NCBI GenBank assembly: GCA_023846275.1
Contig: CM043875.1
Location: 26,421,470 to 26,485,469 of the forward strand
Source of the DNA: Vanilla planifolia
Lineage: Eukaryota; Streptophyta; Magnoliopsida; Asparagales; Orchidaceae
DNA: 64,000 bases
Reading direction: 5' to 3'
A model generated the notes under the pieces. It worked only from the letters and a program-made list of their open reading frames with translations. It was not told the DNA's origin and did not search any database. Of the stretch, positions 48,583 through 62,223 are shown in pieces. The first letter of the stretch is position 1; each line of letters starts with the position of its first letter. A program made the position numbers and the translations under genes.

Positions 48583-49030
48583 GGGTCAATTATAATTGAC
48601 TCTTATTTATTACACATTTTAGCTTGTTTTCATTAGTTGTCAAGTTATTTTTATCTACACTTTAGTTCAAATCATTTAAAAAATAAATGGTAGTATTTTG
48701 GATATTTCTAGTTTTAAAACTTGTATAAAAAATCTTTTTGGCCCCCTGTAATTTCTTTAGTGTAAAATTTAATTGAAAATTACTTTAAAATGTCTTAAAA
48801 TTGAGTTTTTATTGTTTTTTTTATCATCTTTTGTCGTTTGTCATCAACTGCTACTATTATCACCACTGCCAACAGTCTTAACCACTGCCTGTTCATCTCG
48901 TGTCCCTCGTCAACCTCTTACTTGGTAACTTGCTCAACCCATGTCAACCCGATCCACAAACACGTCAACCTGTGAACCCATGCTGATTCTCTCTGACCTG
49001 CATCAACCCTAAAGCTATCTTCTCAACTAT
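48441..49030 (+). repeat. Right LTR of the old chromovirus, truncated
   Basis: Aligns with the left LTR from 38,665 for about 590 bp, up to the CTCTCTGACCTGCATCAACCC block, then similarity ends. The left copy continues for almost 900 bp more, so the right one is cut or heavily deleted, and its target duplication is lost. Confidence 0.7.
48550..48581 (+). repeat. (ATT)n microsatellite in the old LTR
   Basis: About ten ATT units, where the left LTR has only three or four (near 38,777). The microsatellite expanded after the LTRs were made. Confidence 0.95.
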
Positions 49031-51340
49031 CAACACTCTCTCACACACTTCATTATAGTTGAATGAGCTTGAAAAAAAGAATTATCTTATTTTTTATAAT
49101 AATAAAGGATTTAAGAATTAAATATCCTTATCTTTAGTTTTCACTTTTTGACTTTCAAAAATTACAAGTGGCATACTAATGAATTTCTTATGTTATGTTC
49201 TTCTCATTAGTAGTCTCAAATCTTAATCAAAATCAAGACATATCAAAACTTAATAATTTCTCAATTCTTGATCTATAAAGACACAACCAATATTAAATAA
49301 AAATTAACAATGTATTTCATAAGTAATAATTTGAGCTATCACAATGATAATGTCAAACCTACATCTAGATATTGTTTATTTTTATGAAGAAGCTATCTTC
49401 TACCAAGACAACATATTTTATGTTAGGCATACAAGGTATTACCATAACTAAAATCATTTTTTTTCATAATGGAGTAGATACAAGACAAGTTTGTGATGTA
49501 TTGAAATAGCTAGAGTTTTACTAGCTTAAGATACTTAGTTATACCAAATATATTGATATATATATATCATGTTGGATATGTAAGAATAGTTAGAACAAGA
49601 TACAATTTTTCATGGTTCACACAAACAAGAAATCCTTAGTCATGATGACAAAGATTATTTTCCAAGAAAAGCTGAAGTTGTGCAAAAAAAATAAAGAACA
49701 GTAAAAAATCTAGGACAAGATCTAGCTGTTATTATGAGAGTTCAATATGGTTTTCATCCTTGTGAGCTAATGAGGGATGTTGTAAAAGTTTTTCATCTCT
49801 CTTTTTTTATATCCAATCATTCCAACATCACATTGGCTACTAAGTGGGCATCAAAGTGGAATCATAGTAATCTTGTGATGGTGGTGATAGTAGTTAGCAT
49901 AATTTGTTAGATTATGTAATGAAGCTCAATGAAAGATCACTAAATTCTCCTTAAACATAATAAAAGCATAACTAGTAATTTATTATGAATTAGGTGAGCT
50001 CAAAGAAGGGCTCAAAAGATAAGAAGAGAGGAAGTGGAGGCAAAAATAGGGAACAAAGATAACAAAATAATTTAATTGTGAAACATTTTTTTTTGGATTT
50101 TCAACATTGATTTGTAAGCGTATTCTATTTTTTTTTCTTAAGTGTTATTTCTTGATATTCTTTTGCTAACATTTTTTAGCTTATCTGTAAGTTTAGAGAA
50201 AAATTTATTTTTTACGATATAACTTTCAAAAATATTTTTTAAAAAAATTCGATATAGTCTTATCTCAATATTTTATGTTCTTATTTTTTTATTTAAACCT
50301 AATTGTGATTATTGTTGTGAAAATTTTGATCAAAAGGATAAAAAAACATCCCATTGCATAGTTCTTTATCCAAAAAAAAAATAATTTACATATTTACAAC
50401 ACTGAAAGATTATATAGATTAGCTCAAAAAGAAGCAAATCAACATATTAACCAAAAACCATAGAGTCAAAAACATTGTTTCTAGTTTACCTAACCAATTC
50501 AAGAAGAGGACAAACACATGAGTAACTCATATTAGGCAATTAACCCATGACAAACAAAAAACAGTACATAAGGTGGGTTTGCAATAAAATATATATATAT
50601 TTTTTGCTCTATTGGCATTCCCAAGTTTTGCATTTTTTTTGTAGCCTTATTGCTTAATGCACCAAAAGGACTTAAGTTTTTTTTTCATCAACTTTTGATT
50701 TATCTACAAATTGTTACTTCTCAATGCATTGTTATCAAAGTTTTGATATATATATAATATATATTTAACCTTTTTTTTAAATGCATTTGAACCAAGAAAT
50801 AAAGGTGTTGTCACAAAAAAAATTATTTATTAAATAGATAACCCAAGTTGTGCTGTTCAAAAAAAGACAAGTCTTTAGATATCAAAGCTATATCAAATAC
50901 AACCTTTGCTTTTTTTTTTAGAGCAAAGAGTTCATCCATAATTCAGTGATGTAATTCCACAAGAGGTTATTAGAAACAACTGAGGTTGATCCATTATGTT
51001 TTATAAACTTCTAATTATGATGATGACAACAACCAACGAATATAATATTGGTAAAGAAATCAAGTACATGAAAATAGAGAGGGTGTAAATGTGAGTGTGG
51101 GTTTTTTTAATGAAATATTTATTGAGAGTATAGACGTTCAAAGTAAGCATGCAAAAAGTGAAGGATGTTTAAATTCATAGAAGATGAAGAGGTCATTGCC
51201 AGTTATTTTGATTACTTCAAAATTCTACCTATTTTCTTTCACTACACAAGTTTCTAATGTCGTCTCAGACAACTCGTATCAAAATTTCTGTTATTCACAT
51301 CATAACTACTTGGTCTTGCTATGTCAAAGTTTTTTTTTCT

Positions 51341-51960
51341 CTTATGTCACCTTATCACAACCTAAGTAGTTTTTGCTATCAAAAGGTATATTGACATGAT
51401 CATATATGAAACCCAAAATCTTTACTTTATATTCTATGTCGGACAATTCATCCATATAACCTTTCACCTAGAAGCCCATTAAAAGCTGCTCCTAGCTCGA
51501 TACTTCCATTCCTTGGCACATCACCACATGAATACTCCCCACTCTCTTCAATGGTGGGTGTTAGAAACCTACTAGCATTATTTTGGTTTGTCTTCAAACT
51601 ATCATAATCGATGAAGTAGCACTTTGATACTATATTTGTGAAAATATAGTTTCATTATGTGAGATATTATCTCATGTGGCCATCTTATCATAAACTAAGT
51701 AGGTTTTGCCCCCAAAAGTGTTTTGACATCTTTAAATCATAATATGAAATATAAAATCTAAAATCTTATATTGGTATTAAAAAGTGTTTCTTTAGTTAAT
51801 ATGAGATTATCTATTTTTATATCCCTTTACTTAAAATCTTATTAAGTACCACTATTTGTCTGATAATTTCTCTTTTTGAGATATTACTTGTTGACTACTC
51901 CTTATACTTTTTAGTCTCACATATTACACATGTGAAGATATATTTCTTATAAAAAAATAT
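51341..51960 (+). repeat. Imperfect ~330-bp direct duplication
   Basis: A unit starting CTTATGTCACCTTATCACAA at 51,341 returns as CTCATGTGGCCATCTTATCA at 51,671. The shared order of blocks is CTAAGTAG-TTTTGC--CAAAAG, TTGACAT, ATATGAAA--AAAATC and ATAACCTTTCAC/ATCCCTTTACTT. The copies are well diverged, so the duplication is old. Confidence 0.65.
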
Positions 51961-54900
51961 TCTCTTCTCCCTCTCTCTCTCTTTATAAAAATCTTATCTT
52001 CTGACCATATTAATGAAACAAACTAAGCTTAATATGAGGGCACCATCACTTAAAAAAAAGAAACCAATTTAATGTGGAATAATGTCATTTGGAAAAAGAA
52101 TAACAAATTTTCTTTATATATAGGAATGTGAATGGCTGCTTGAATTTATAGATTGCTACTAAATAGTAATGCAATTGATGCTTTCTTATTAGTGAGCATA
52201 AAATGTAGCAAGTCTACCAAAATTTCCAAAATAAAGGTACTATCATTTTAGAGAACAATGAGTAGTATTTTTTTTTCTTAAATTTACACCTCGAGATCAA
52301 GCTTCACAAACAAAGTTAAGGATGCCTTTTTTGCTTCGAAACCTATGTAAGAACTTTGATCTTTTTTATTGCAAAGACGACAAAGTTTATGCCACTTTAT
52401 TATAATTAACAATATTCATGAAAAGTGGTTGTGATATTCTCTTATCTATCACAAACTCAAAACTTGAATTCTTGATCCTAATACAATTTAATATTATTTA
52501 ATCTAATTTTTTTTTCAAATGGAGAGTACTTTCTCTATATCTAGTTTGTTTTCTTAATACACACATCACAAGTATAATATATTTTGTCCTACAATATCAC
52601 AGAATATTACCTATAATTTCTTTTTTTGTTCTCTCCATGATGTCAATGCCTTAGTTCTCAAAAATTGCCACAAGCCTCCACCTCTTAATTGGATTCAACC
52701 TAATAAGAAGTGGCAAGCTTTATTATGTTTTGAATCTATAGATATCACTTCCATGCAAGGAGATCTAGCAAATACAAGTACAAAAAAATTTCTAAAGTTT
52801 TGGGAAACTCACCAAATTTTAACGTCAATGAAAGAAACTAGTTAGCTCTTCCTCTTCCATTATGTGAACTCAACAAAAGTTGGTGAAAGGAGTTTCAATT
52901 TGCTCTAGGGCCTCACCCAACCAATCACACACAAGTTCTTCCCCCTTATAATGTCAAACCTACCTCCTTCCATCTATAACAATGGTAGACTACCAAATAG
53001 TGGTGACACAAAAGCGCATTGAAGAAAATATTAAGGTTAGGGTTCTCGATCATTGATTGATGCATTCGATAGAAAGTCAAGAGGCATGAGGGTAAAAGCT
53101 AGGTCATATTAGATATTTAAGATACATATGTATTAATTAAATAATTTTATATTTTTACTCTTAACTTTAATAATTTTTAAATCCAAATGAACTTCAATCT
53201 AGACAAAATAAATATTGTTGAATTCAACTTGAACGTTTAATCTAATAATAATTTCAATTTCATATTTTGAAATGTTATTATTTCAATTAAGTATCACACA
53301 TTTTACTAGATTTCCAATATGATATAAATCTATATCGAGTGTAGATTTATTATCTAAGAAATTTGAGGATATTATAGTGATAAAGATAATTTGTATTTCA
53401 TTTCAACATAAGCATAATTCAACACAAATTTAAGGACAAAGGATTGAGAAAGCTCCCTTAAGATGAATCTCTTTGTGATGTAAAACCAAATTTCACAAAG
53501 CTCCTTTTGGCTGAAGTGAAATTTTCAAAAACAAAGGCTTTCTATTGTAATTCGTTGTTAAATTTTATATAGAATTAATTCATTAAATAATTAAAAAATA
53601 ACTTGTTTATAAATTTTCGTTCAAAAGCATCTGTCATATGTCATGAAAACTTTAATGGTAACCCTTTTACATCCAACTTATGTATAGGATTATAATAATA
53701 ATAATATAATATTATTATATTTAAATAAGAGTTAAAATAGAGTCAACTTTTTTTGTACTTTTAATGATAACTAATTCAACTAGTGAAATGAAATTTCACT
53801 CACATTTCATTTCTTTAGCTTTAAGTTGTTTTTTTTTTTTTTGTTTTGTTCACTAAAATCAAACATAACTCTAGAGTTGATTAATAATTTTTTTAAAGAA
53901 ATTTTACAACTAAAAAGTGAAAAAAAAGAGAAGACACTAGAAAAGTAGCTACAATACCTATTGAGTGTACAATACTTCGTTGCCAAGCACCATATTGGGC
54001 ACATGGAAATAAAGGAGAAGAGAACTTAGCTAGTTTTGTGCTATTAGTCAAGCAAGGCCACCGACCCCTTCCCTTAGCTAGAGGGGATTGAAAATGCACA
54101 ACAACTCTATGATCATTTTCTTCCTTGAGAACACTAGACCATGATTCGTAGGGGGCTTCCTCTTATTTTGTTTGCTATTAGAAATTGTCTTAAAGCCTTG
54201 CCTTAGTTGCGCCTGAGCTTTTCTCTCTTTGACTTAAAAGCCTCCTCCTTCCTCTTCAAGTTCCAAAGACCCTTTTCACTTCCCTAACAGAACCCACTTT
54301 TCTCTCAACTTGAACATAGCTTGGGAATAATCCTACTACCCATGTGTTACTCGTGTTATTCAAAACAATCTAGAAGCTGTCCTTTGCACATGACAATGTC
54401 CTCTTGCTTTAACCCGATAAGTCTCTTCCAATATGCATTGACAAGAGTCAACATGCTCTAACTTGATAGATCACCTCCAACCTACTTCAAAACACCTAAA
54501 TACTTTGTTTGCATGTATTCGAAAGCTCTACTCTAGTCTCAAACATTTTCTTGCCACTTGAATTTTCTTGCTCCAATAATACAATGATAACAAGCTTTAT
54601 AAGCTTTGCCAAGACATCACATTATCTACAAAACAAGCTTTTTTTAATGTAATTTAAGTAAAATTTTGTTCAAATTTTTTTGCATCTTTTTTTTCACTTC
54701 AACATAAACTAATATAAAAAAATGCAAAACATTATAAATAAGACAAAAAATTATATATACCATACATGCATAAGCGAATATTATACATAAAAATGTCAAA
54801 GAAAAATCCAAGTAATCAAAATTTAACTAGAAAATGTTATATGCTTGCAACAATTTATATTATCATATCCTTAATATAATATGCAATATTTCATGAAGTG

Positions 54901-55456
54901 TGGATCATTGGTAACTTTTTTTTTGATAATATTGTTACAGTAATCTCTAAAAACTAATTTGTTGAAGAGTCTAATTCAAGTTGAATGTTGTCTTTCTTTA
55001 CATATGATAGACGAACAATTTAGACAAAACAACATAAATATAGATGTAATCTTGTACCTCTAGAAGTAGAAAACAAAATATATTCCAAATAAATTCTTTC
55101 AATAGATTAGTAAGATATATATTCTTGATTATGCTCAAGATATCTCTAACATAGCTTGAATGAGGATCATGAAATCTACCTTATTCAACAAAATATCAAG
55201 AGGACTAGGGTTGATGAGATGCTTGTGACTGGCACATGAGTGAAACACACATAAGAGTTTTATTATAACACATCATGGGAATGAGATAAAAGATGACTAT
55301 GACATGACCTTACCTCACAAGAAAAGAGATGGACTTATCAATCATGAAAGACTCTATGTTAAGAGTAAGATGTTCGGCTTCACTTGTCATTCATCACTTT
55401 CATGTCAAAGTCACCTTTCTTTTGGTTGTGTTTGGTGTGTTTTATTTATGTCAATT

Positions 55457-55481
55457 AGAGAGAGAGAGAGAGAGAGAGAGA
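55457..55481 (+). repeat. (AG)n microsatellite
   Basis: Twelve uninterrupted AG units. Confidence 0.97.
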
Positions 55482-58173
55482 TTAACTTAAAAAAGTTTTT
55501 AAAAGATGTTTTAAACACTTTTGTTTGATAAATTATAAATATTAAAAAATTATTAGAATAATTTTAATATGTCATGTGGTTATATATGACTTCTTAATTT
55601 TGAATTTATAAAAATATGATAAAAAATGATAATATATTTTTTAAAAGAATATTATCAAATCTTATCTGTTGTGAGTAAAATAATTTTTTTAATAGCCCTT
55701 TCAAACGAGTCCTTCGATTTTGTATATTAAAACAACATAAAAATACAAAACAATGGGTTTAAAAATATTATTTTTATGTGTAATTAAAAGTCTATGTTTC
55801 ATAAACATGTCATTAATAAGTAACTAATATAATGATTAAAATAGTCTTTGATTTTTCAATAAAAGTACAAAATAAATTCTAGTAATTATTTTTTTTATTT
55901 TTGTGATTAAATAAGCACTTTTAAAAATTTTAAATGATGTATTACATAAAAAAATTAAGTTTTGAAATGGTGTATTACATAAAACTAGCCTCATTTTGTT
56001 ATGTGGTTGAACCATACAAATGATTAGATCATCATAAGACCAAAGGCTCCATAATGGTAAAATGGGTGGTGACATTCTACCTCTAGAATTAAGTAAACAT
56101 GAAAGTTAATGCAAAGTTTGATTATATTTTAGCCTCCCCACGTCAAGTTAGGATAAAGTCTCATTTGGAGAGACTATATTCTCACTATGGTTGCTAGGTG
56201 CCATGTTTGGCTCTACACTCAAACTTTTATTTTTATCATTTTTCATTTATTTTATATATTATTACACCTTTATTTATTTGATACATATCTCAAAAAGTGA
56301 AAGAATAATTTTGTGGTTACACAATAACTTTAATTGTGGCATGCTTTTTCAAATATAGGCTACCAAACACCATTGTGTATCGAGAGCATGTTCCATCCAT
56401 TCTTGTTTCTATCTTACCATTTTGTTCCACAATTTTTGATACTACTAGACCCTAAAAGATGATTTTTTTTCTTGAATAAAATTTATAATTAACTTTTAAT
56501 TTAGCATCTACTTAGCAGCTAAAGAGCGATTTGATTATTATCATATACATTATTCCAACAAGTATTCTTAACAAAAAACAACTTATCATACACAATCTTT
56601 TACCATGACATATTTTTCAAATACTAAATTACAATTATTTCTTAATATTTCATGCTTTTTTGTTACCATGGTTTTTTCTTTCGATTTGAAATCAGAGTTT
56701 TGGCTAATTTTGGATTGGTTTCAATCGAACCACTTTGAAACTCTATCAATATATTGGTTTTAATTGAGATTTAGAGTATTCATCAAAACAAGCCAAAAGT
56801 GACTTAAACTAGCTTGTTTTAATGATTTTATTAACATTTAAAAAGTATAATTTAATTAACAAAATATCTAAAATTAGTTCAAAAATATAAAAAATTAATC
56901 AAGAGCAAAACTAAAACAATATTGATACCATCATTGAAATTATTCACCCTACACAGGATTGAAATGAAAATTCAAATCAAAATTGAGACCTTATTTTGTA
57001 TTAAATAAGTATTTAATTATTTTGTGATTGTTACATTAATTGAATTATTTAAAATTATTTTTTTTCTTTTTTTAACTCAAAAGCACCAAAAATCTTGACA
57101 AAAAAATTAACGTTATTTTCCTCATGAAAAGAGAAAACACTTTTTAATTTCTCTTTAAAAATTTAGTAAAAAGTGTGAAGATTACATAAAATAGGGTTTG
57201 AATGATAATATTTTATAAGAGTATTTTGAAAAACTAATCAAATTTTAGCTTGCATTAACAATTTATTCTCGAGCTGATTCAACCTTTTATAAGCACCAAA
57301 TCCAATTGAAGCTTTTCTCTTCAAATTCACATGATCCAAAATGTGTATGAACACAATTTGATTTGATTTTGATTTTAGCAAGACATAACTCATTAGTTTC
57401 AAATTTTTCTACATTTGAACAATAATCAATTGAACATTCTATTTTTTTTAATCTTTAAATCAAATTCATAAGAACATGTTCATTCATTGATATAAAATCA
57501 AATGAGCAATGAATATTTATTTATATAATTTCATGCAACACATTCATTTATGTGCAATAATATATGCATAAATTTACTAGAATAAAAGTATTTTGATCTA
57601 ATTTTGAGCTTGATTATAGAATGCATCCACTTATAAATTTACAACTTGACTTGAGTCAAACCAAAAGTGAATCATACTACTTTGGCTTGAGCATTGTCCT
57701 TGTCAATGTTGGCCTAACATCACTAACTATATGTGAGAAAGATAGAATAGGTAGAGTAGCATGTCACTTTGAGTACCTAACTTATCCTCTTTTGAAAGAA
57801 GCTCATGTTTTTGTTCTTTATGTACTTGTCTCAGAAACCTTAGCTTAGTTTTGTTTTCTTATAATAATTTACTTTGAATGTTCAATTTATTAAATAAAAA
57901 AATGGAATTATATATTTGTAAAGTTTTTATAAAGAAAAAGAAAATTAAAGGACTCATCCAAAAGAAAGTTAGAAAATAAAACAAAACAAATTGATCTTGT
58001 TTCATTATAGAAAAAATGTAAAACATTATTAAAATTGGGATTTTTTTTTTCTCAATTTAATTTTAAAATTATACTAAAAAATATGAGTGAATAAAGTTGG
58101 AAAAGGATATTATGAAGATCATAGAGATCACTTAAGCCATAGTTCAAAAGAGAATTATGAGTTAACAACTATT

Positions 58174-58174
<1 letters not shown>

Positions 58175-58207
<33 letters not shown>

Positions 58208-58212
58208 TGAGT

Positions 58213-58250
<38 letters not shown>
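58175..58250 (+). repeat. Two adjoining (ATA)n microsatellites
   Basis: Two AAT/ATA runs of about 10 and 12 units separated by the short spacer TTGAGTTT. The Asn/Ile-repeat ORF spanning them is a by-product of the repeat. Confidence 0.97.
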
Positions 58251-58251
<1 letters not shown>

Positions 58252-59651
58252 TGCATTCATGTGATCCAAGGCTTGAAGTTTCAACTTCAATGTCATTGTT
58301 GTGTTTGAAATTGTAATATCTATAGATTTTACAATTTTGACATTTGGTTTTGATTTTGACTTCAATTTTGACATAAATTTAATTATTTTAATATCATCAA
58401 CAAATAAAATATAAAATTATATATTAGAAAATTAAAATTATGAATGTGTTAATTTTTTTTAATATTGATTAAAATATAAAATTGAAAATCTAAAGTAACT
58501 TTTTTTCTATATGACTTAAAAATGTAATATTAAAATTTTCAAAAGTTTCCTTTGTATAATTGTTGTTTTAATAATGATATTAAAAAAATAGCATAAGATT
58601 TTTTCCAAAAAAACTAGAGTACATTATAAGTTTTAAGAATTGAATCAACATCTATTTTATTATGAAGAAAGAACTCTATCACTAAAATTAAACAATTTTT
58701 GTTCTAGTCTTATGTAGAATTTAATTAAAAGCTAAATAAAAAGTCATTTCAAAAACTAAAAATGAAATGTGAAGGCAGAAATTTGAACTCATCACCTTGT
58801 ATGATATGAGAGCAACGAATATAATAGATTTGTTAGTTGATATTTAGCCGATGAATTATTTGAGTACATTAAGCCTCCTTTGGTTTAAGACATAATGATG
58901 ATTGTGGCATCAACACAAAGATGTTGACATATTTTTTATATGAGAAAATTCATTTACTTAGTATACATTGATTGTAACATGCATATATCCTTTGATAGTT
59001 TCTCATCCTAGTTGATAACTATTGTTTAGATGCTTTGGACCATTATTTTATATATCTTTTATATTTGGATGTTTATTGTTTCAATTGGGCCATTACTTGT
59101 TTTATTTGGGTCTTTATTTGTTTCTTTTTAATCATAATTATATTTCCTTTTCTTGCTTAGGATTTTTGTTTTTTTATTTCCACATGGTTTAGAGGAGCAA
59201 TTGCTTGTAGATGAACTTCATAAAGAGACTTATTTTATCTTTTTGTGAAATAGTTTCCATGTTTGTCCCACATTACTATAAATGGAAGGACTATAGGAGA
59301 CTTTTGAGTTATGTTATTTTGATTGCTTTGATTTATCTTGTAATGTTTCTTTTACTTTATCTTAGAGATCAAGAGAACCTTCAATTACATGATATAATGT
59401 CTTCATCTTATTTTTAAAAGTCTTTAAGTTTTTAACTTAGTTCTAACTTTCCCTCATGTGTAATACCTTTAGTTAATATCTTTAATTTTATATCAAAATT
59501 ATATATTATGAAAGAATCATCAAAACACTTATAGTCTCGAGAACCATGATATAGAGAAGCTTAGTCTTAAGAGCTTAGATGTTGAGAGGTATAGTCTTGT
59601 GAGCTTGGGTTTCAAGTGGCTTAGTTTCAAGATCCTTGGTGTTGAGAGCAT

Positions 59652-59789
59652 ATCCTTGATATCTGGGGTATCAAGGAAGCAATTTCAAGCTGCTTGGTGT
59701 CCAAAGAGAGGCTTCAAGCCATCCTTGATACCTTGGGTATCAAGGGAGCAGTCTCAAGCTACTTGGTGTCCAAAGAGAGGCTTCAAGCC
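59652..59789 (+). repeat. Two 69-bp tandem units with an internal hairpin
   Basis: Unit 1 (59,652-59,720) and unit 2 (59,721-59,789) are nearly identical, and a third copy starts and stops at ATCTTTAG. Each unit holds the inverted repeat CCTTGATA...TATCAAGG (8-bp arms, 6-7-bp loop) and the string GGTGTCCAAAGAGAGGCTTC. More degenerate relatives of the unit (GAGCTTGGGTTTCAAG, GATCCTTGGTGTTGAGAG) extend leftwards to about 59,530. Since 69 is divisible by three, the array reads as a 23-residue peptide repeat, but there is no ATG or other sign of coding. Confidence 0.85.
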
Positions 59790-62202
59790 ATCTTTAGTTG
59801 CTAATGCTTATCTTGTGTTTTGTTTCAAGAAACCAATTAAGAAAGCTTGCTTGAGAAATGAAAATTATTTGAAGAGAAAGTAAATGACTAGAGGAAGAAG
59901 CAAATGTGTATATAAATAAGAATGATAGTGAAGAAAAAAGAAATTTGAGAGAAACAATGTAAGTGGGTGAGAGCAATAAGCGTAAAGAGTAATGATATGT
60001 CAACTAGTTTTAGTAGTCATAGATCTCCTTGTATATAAGCATAAAACCCTCCATTTTCAAATAACACATTTTGGAGCAAAGAGATCTTTGTATTGCTAGA
60101 GGCGAGGAAATTTCATGTTTGTACTATTCTAAGTAAAGTTAGGAGATTTTCATGCTATTACAACTATTGTGAATGCATGTGATTCTTTATTTGATAATTG
60201 TAATGAACATTATAGTTATGTTATATGACATCTTTATATTTGATTATATTGAAAAATAATGCGTGCTTATGAGCACATAGAAGTATCGTAATATTAATTC
60301 AATAAGCATATGTACACAAAAGCACTTACAAGAAGTAAGGCAAATGTGAGAAACATGAAGTATAAATACGTATGAAGTTTTGCAAGCATGAAAGAGAAGA
60401 AATAAGATGATAAAGGAATATTATAATAAAGAATTAATTATTGCATGAACATGACTTTCATATAAAACATTTGTTTCATAGTATATCATGTCTACCTAAG
60501 CTCAAGCTTATGTGATGACTGAAAGTCGGTGCAACGACATCCAACGTTAACTCTAGCTATCCAATGTGACTGACAACTCCTATGACAATTGATGCAATCC
60601 AAGATTTGGGACCCATGTATGAGAGGTATACTATTGAATATAATTTGGTGTCATAGTATCTAATGGTAACTTCTAGGGAGTTACCAAGGTAAGACAACAA
60701 GTGAAAAAAATTCAATACATTAATTATTCAAAATTTTAAATTGATTAATGAAATATGTGTTTTTAAAGTATGCTATGTGTTATGGAAAAATTATGTATTT
60801 GATAAATATGTTGTCAATAAATATTTATTGAAATAAGTAATAAGAAATATCTAACATAATATTTGTCTTTTAGGTAAAACATTAAGGTATCTTAGAAGGA
60901 CAAAATCATTCTTTGCTCTACTCTTTTTTTTTTGTTATTTTGGATTAAAATAATATATCTTAAAATGTAATTAGGCAAATATGTGATTATATTTGTAAAA
61001 ACATTTTTATAAAAAGCTAACATTGTTAACAATGTAACTAGTGGAGCTTAGAAAATCATAAAAAAGATTGCTTAAAAACTTAAAATTTGTTGTTCTCAAA
61101 AAAAAATTGAAATTGAGTTAGTGATATAATAATATCAAACATTAATAAATTTTTATTTAAAGGTTAAAAACTATGATAATTGTTTTATCTTAGATATTGC
61201 ACAAATAACTTTTGTTTTTTTTTAATTTATTTTTTTTAATTCAAAACATCAAAAACCATACATCATTTTCTAAATCTTTTTTTTTTTTTACCTTTATCAA
61301 AAAAGACAATTGAAGTATTTTTTCTTTTATCTCATCTTTCATGCACATCAAGACATGAAGCAAGTTAAAAATTTCAGATCATTCCAATAGAAATGACATG
61401 TTCTTGTCTTGTAGCAGCACCATGAATTTGGTTTGTCCTTTCTTTTGTATTATCTCAATGGTTCATTGCACGTGGAACACAGAGCTTGCGTGGTATATTT
61501 GTAAACACGTTTGATAGCTCAGATTTGGGGAAATTGCTCGTCTGGATTTGGACATTTTTGTGAAATTATATTTCATTTTTTTAATCATAAGTGTTGAAAG
61601 GAAAAAAAAAATTACAAGAAATTTTTTTTCCTTATTTATATTGAGGATGGAGATAGCCTTGGATGCTTGCATAGAAATACAACTATTTTTGATAATATAA
61701 AAAACATTTTAAAGTAAAAGAATATTATACTATCTTTTAACAAATGGAGGATGTATTTTTTTTTTTCAATAATATTATCAATGGAGGTAAAAAAAAAATC
61801 AAAATGGTTGAAGCCAAAAGATCTTTTTCATTGACTGGAGATGAGACAAAGACAAAGTTGATAATGAGATTTGTCAGATGGAATAACAAGTCTTAAGATA
61901 AGAATTCACAAATGTTCATTTAATGTCTTAAATTTGAGAATATATCATATTATGGTCAAGTGATCACAAAGTCTTGAGTTGGGTGCTCCAACAAAGACAA
62001 GATGATAATCTCTTGTATGGGAAAGAAAATTGAAGCAAAAGCCTAATTTAGGAAGTGTGCTACTCAATAAGGAAAACTGGCTCAGAAGATTAGACAATAG
62101 AATAGTGAAATTAAAAAGATAGGCAAGTTTTAAAAAGATGGGTTGAACAACAATGTTAGAGTTGAAAAGGGGTTACAGACTTATGAATCATTTCATGAAT
62201 AA

Positions 62203-62223
62203 TTATATATATATATATATATA
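62203..62223 (+). repeat. (TA)n microsatellite
   Basis: Ten TA units at the edge of an AT-rich block. Confidence 0.95.

Larger units (their letters stand above)
38665..49030 (+). mobile_element. Old chromovirus, split by a younger insertion
   Basis: An old Ty3/gypsy element with a left LTR (38,665-40,145), degenerate primer site, gag, protease, a short RT start, integrase tail with chromodomain, and a truncated right LTR (48,441 to about 49,030). The young element at 42,152-47,416 interrupts it just before the RT start: the reading stops at VPIPP on the left and resumes at KPLLKEFISIF on the right. On the right side the text jumps from the RT entry (DVSLAYYQ, near 47,530) to the integrase YHP-KDEQKVV block (near 47,590). 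Most of RT, all of RNase H and the integrase core before that point are therefore deleted. Many stops; dead. Domain and LTR layout match the young copy, so both belong to related families. Confidence 0.82.

Noticed and set aside
58087..58308. ORF with Asn and Ile repeats
   Set aside because: Translation of the ATA microsatellites.
58730..58860. tRNA-like or SINE B-box on the minus strand (GAGTTCAAATTTC)
   Set aside because: Only a loose B-box match; no A-box at the right distance and no poly(A) or poly(T) tail.
59599..59883. 94-residue ORF with 23-residue repeats
   Set aside because: Starts at GTG, not ATG, and follows the 69-bp DNA repeat; no sign of selection for protein.
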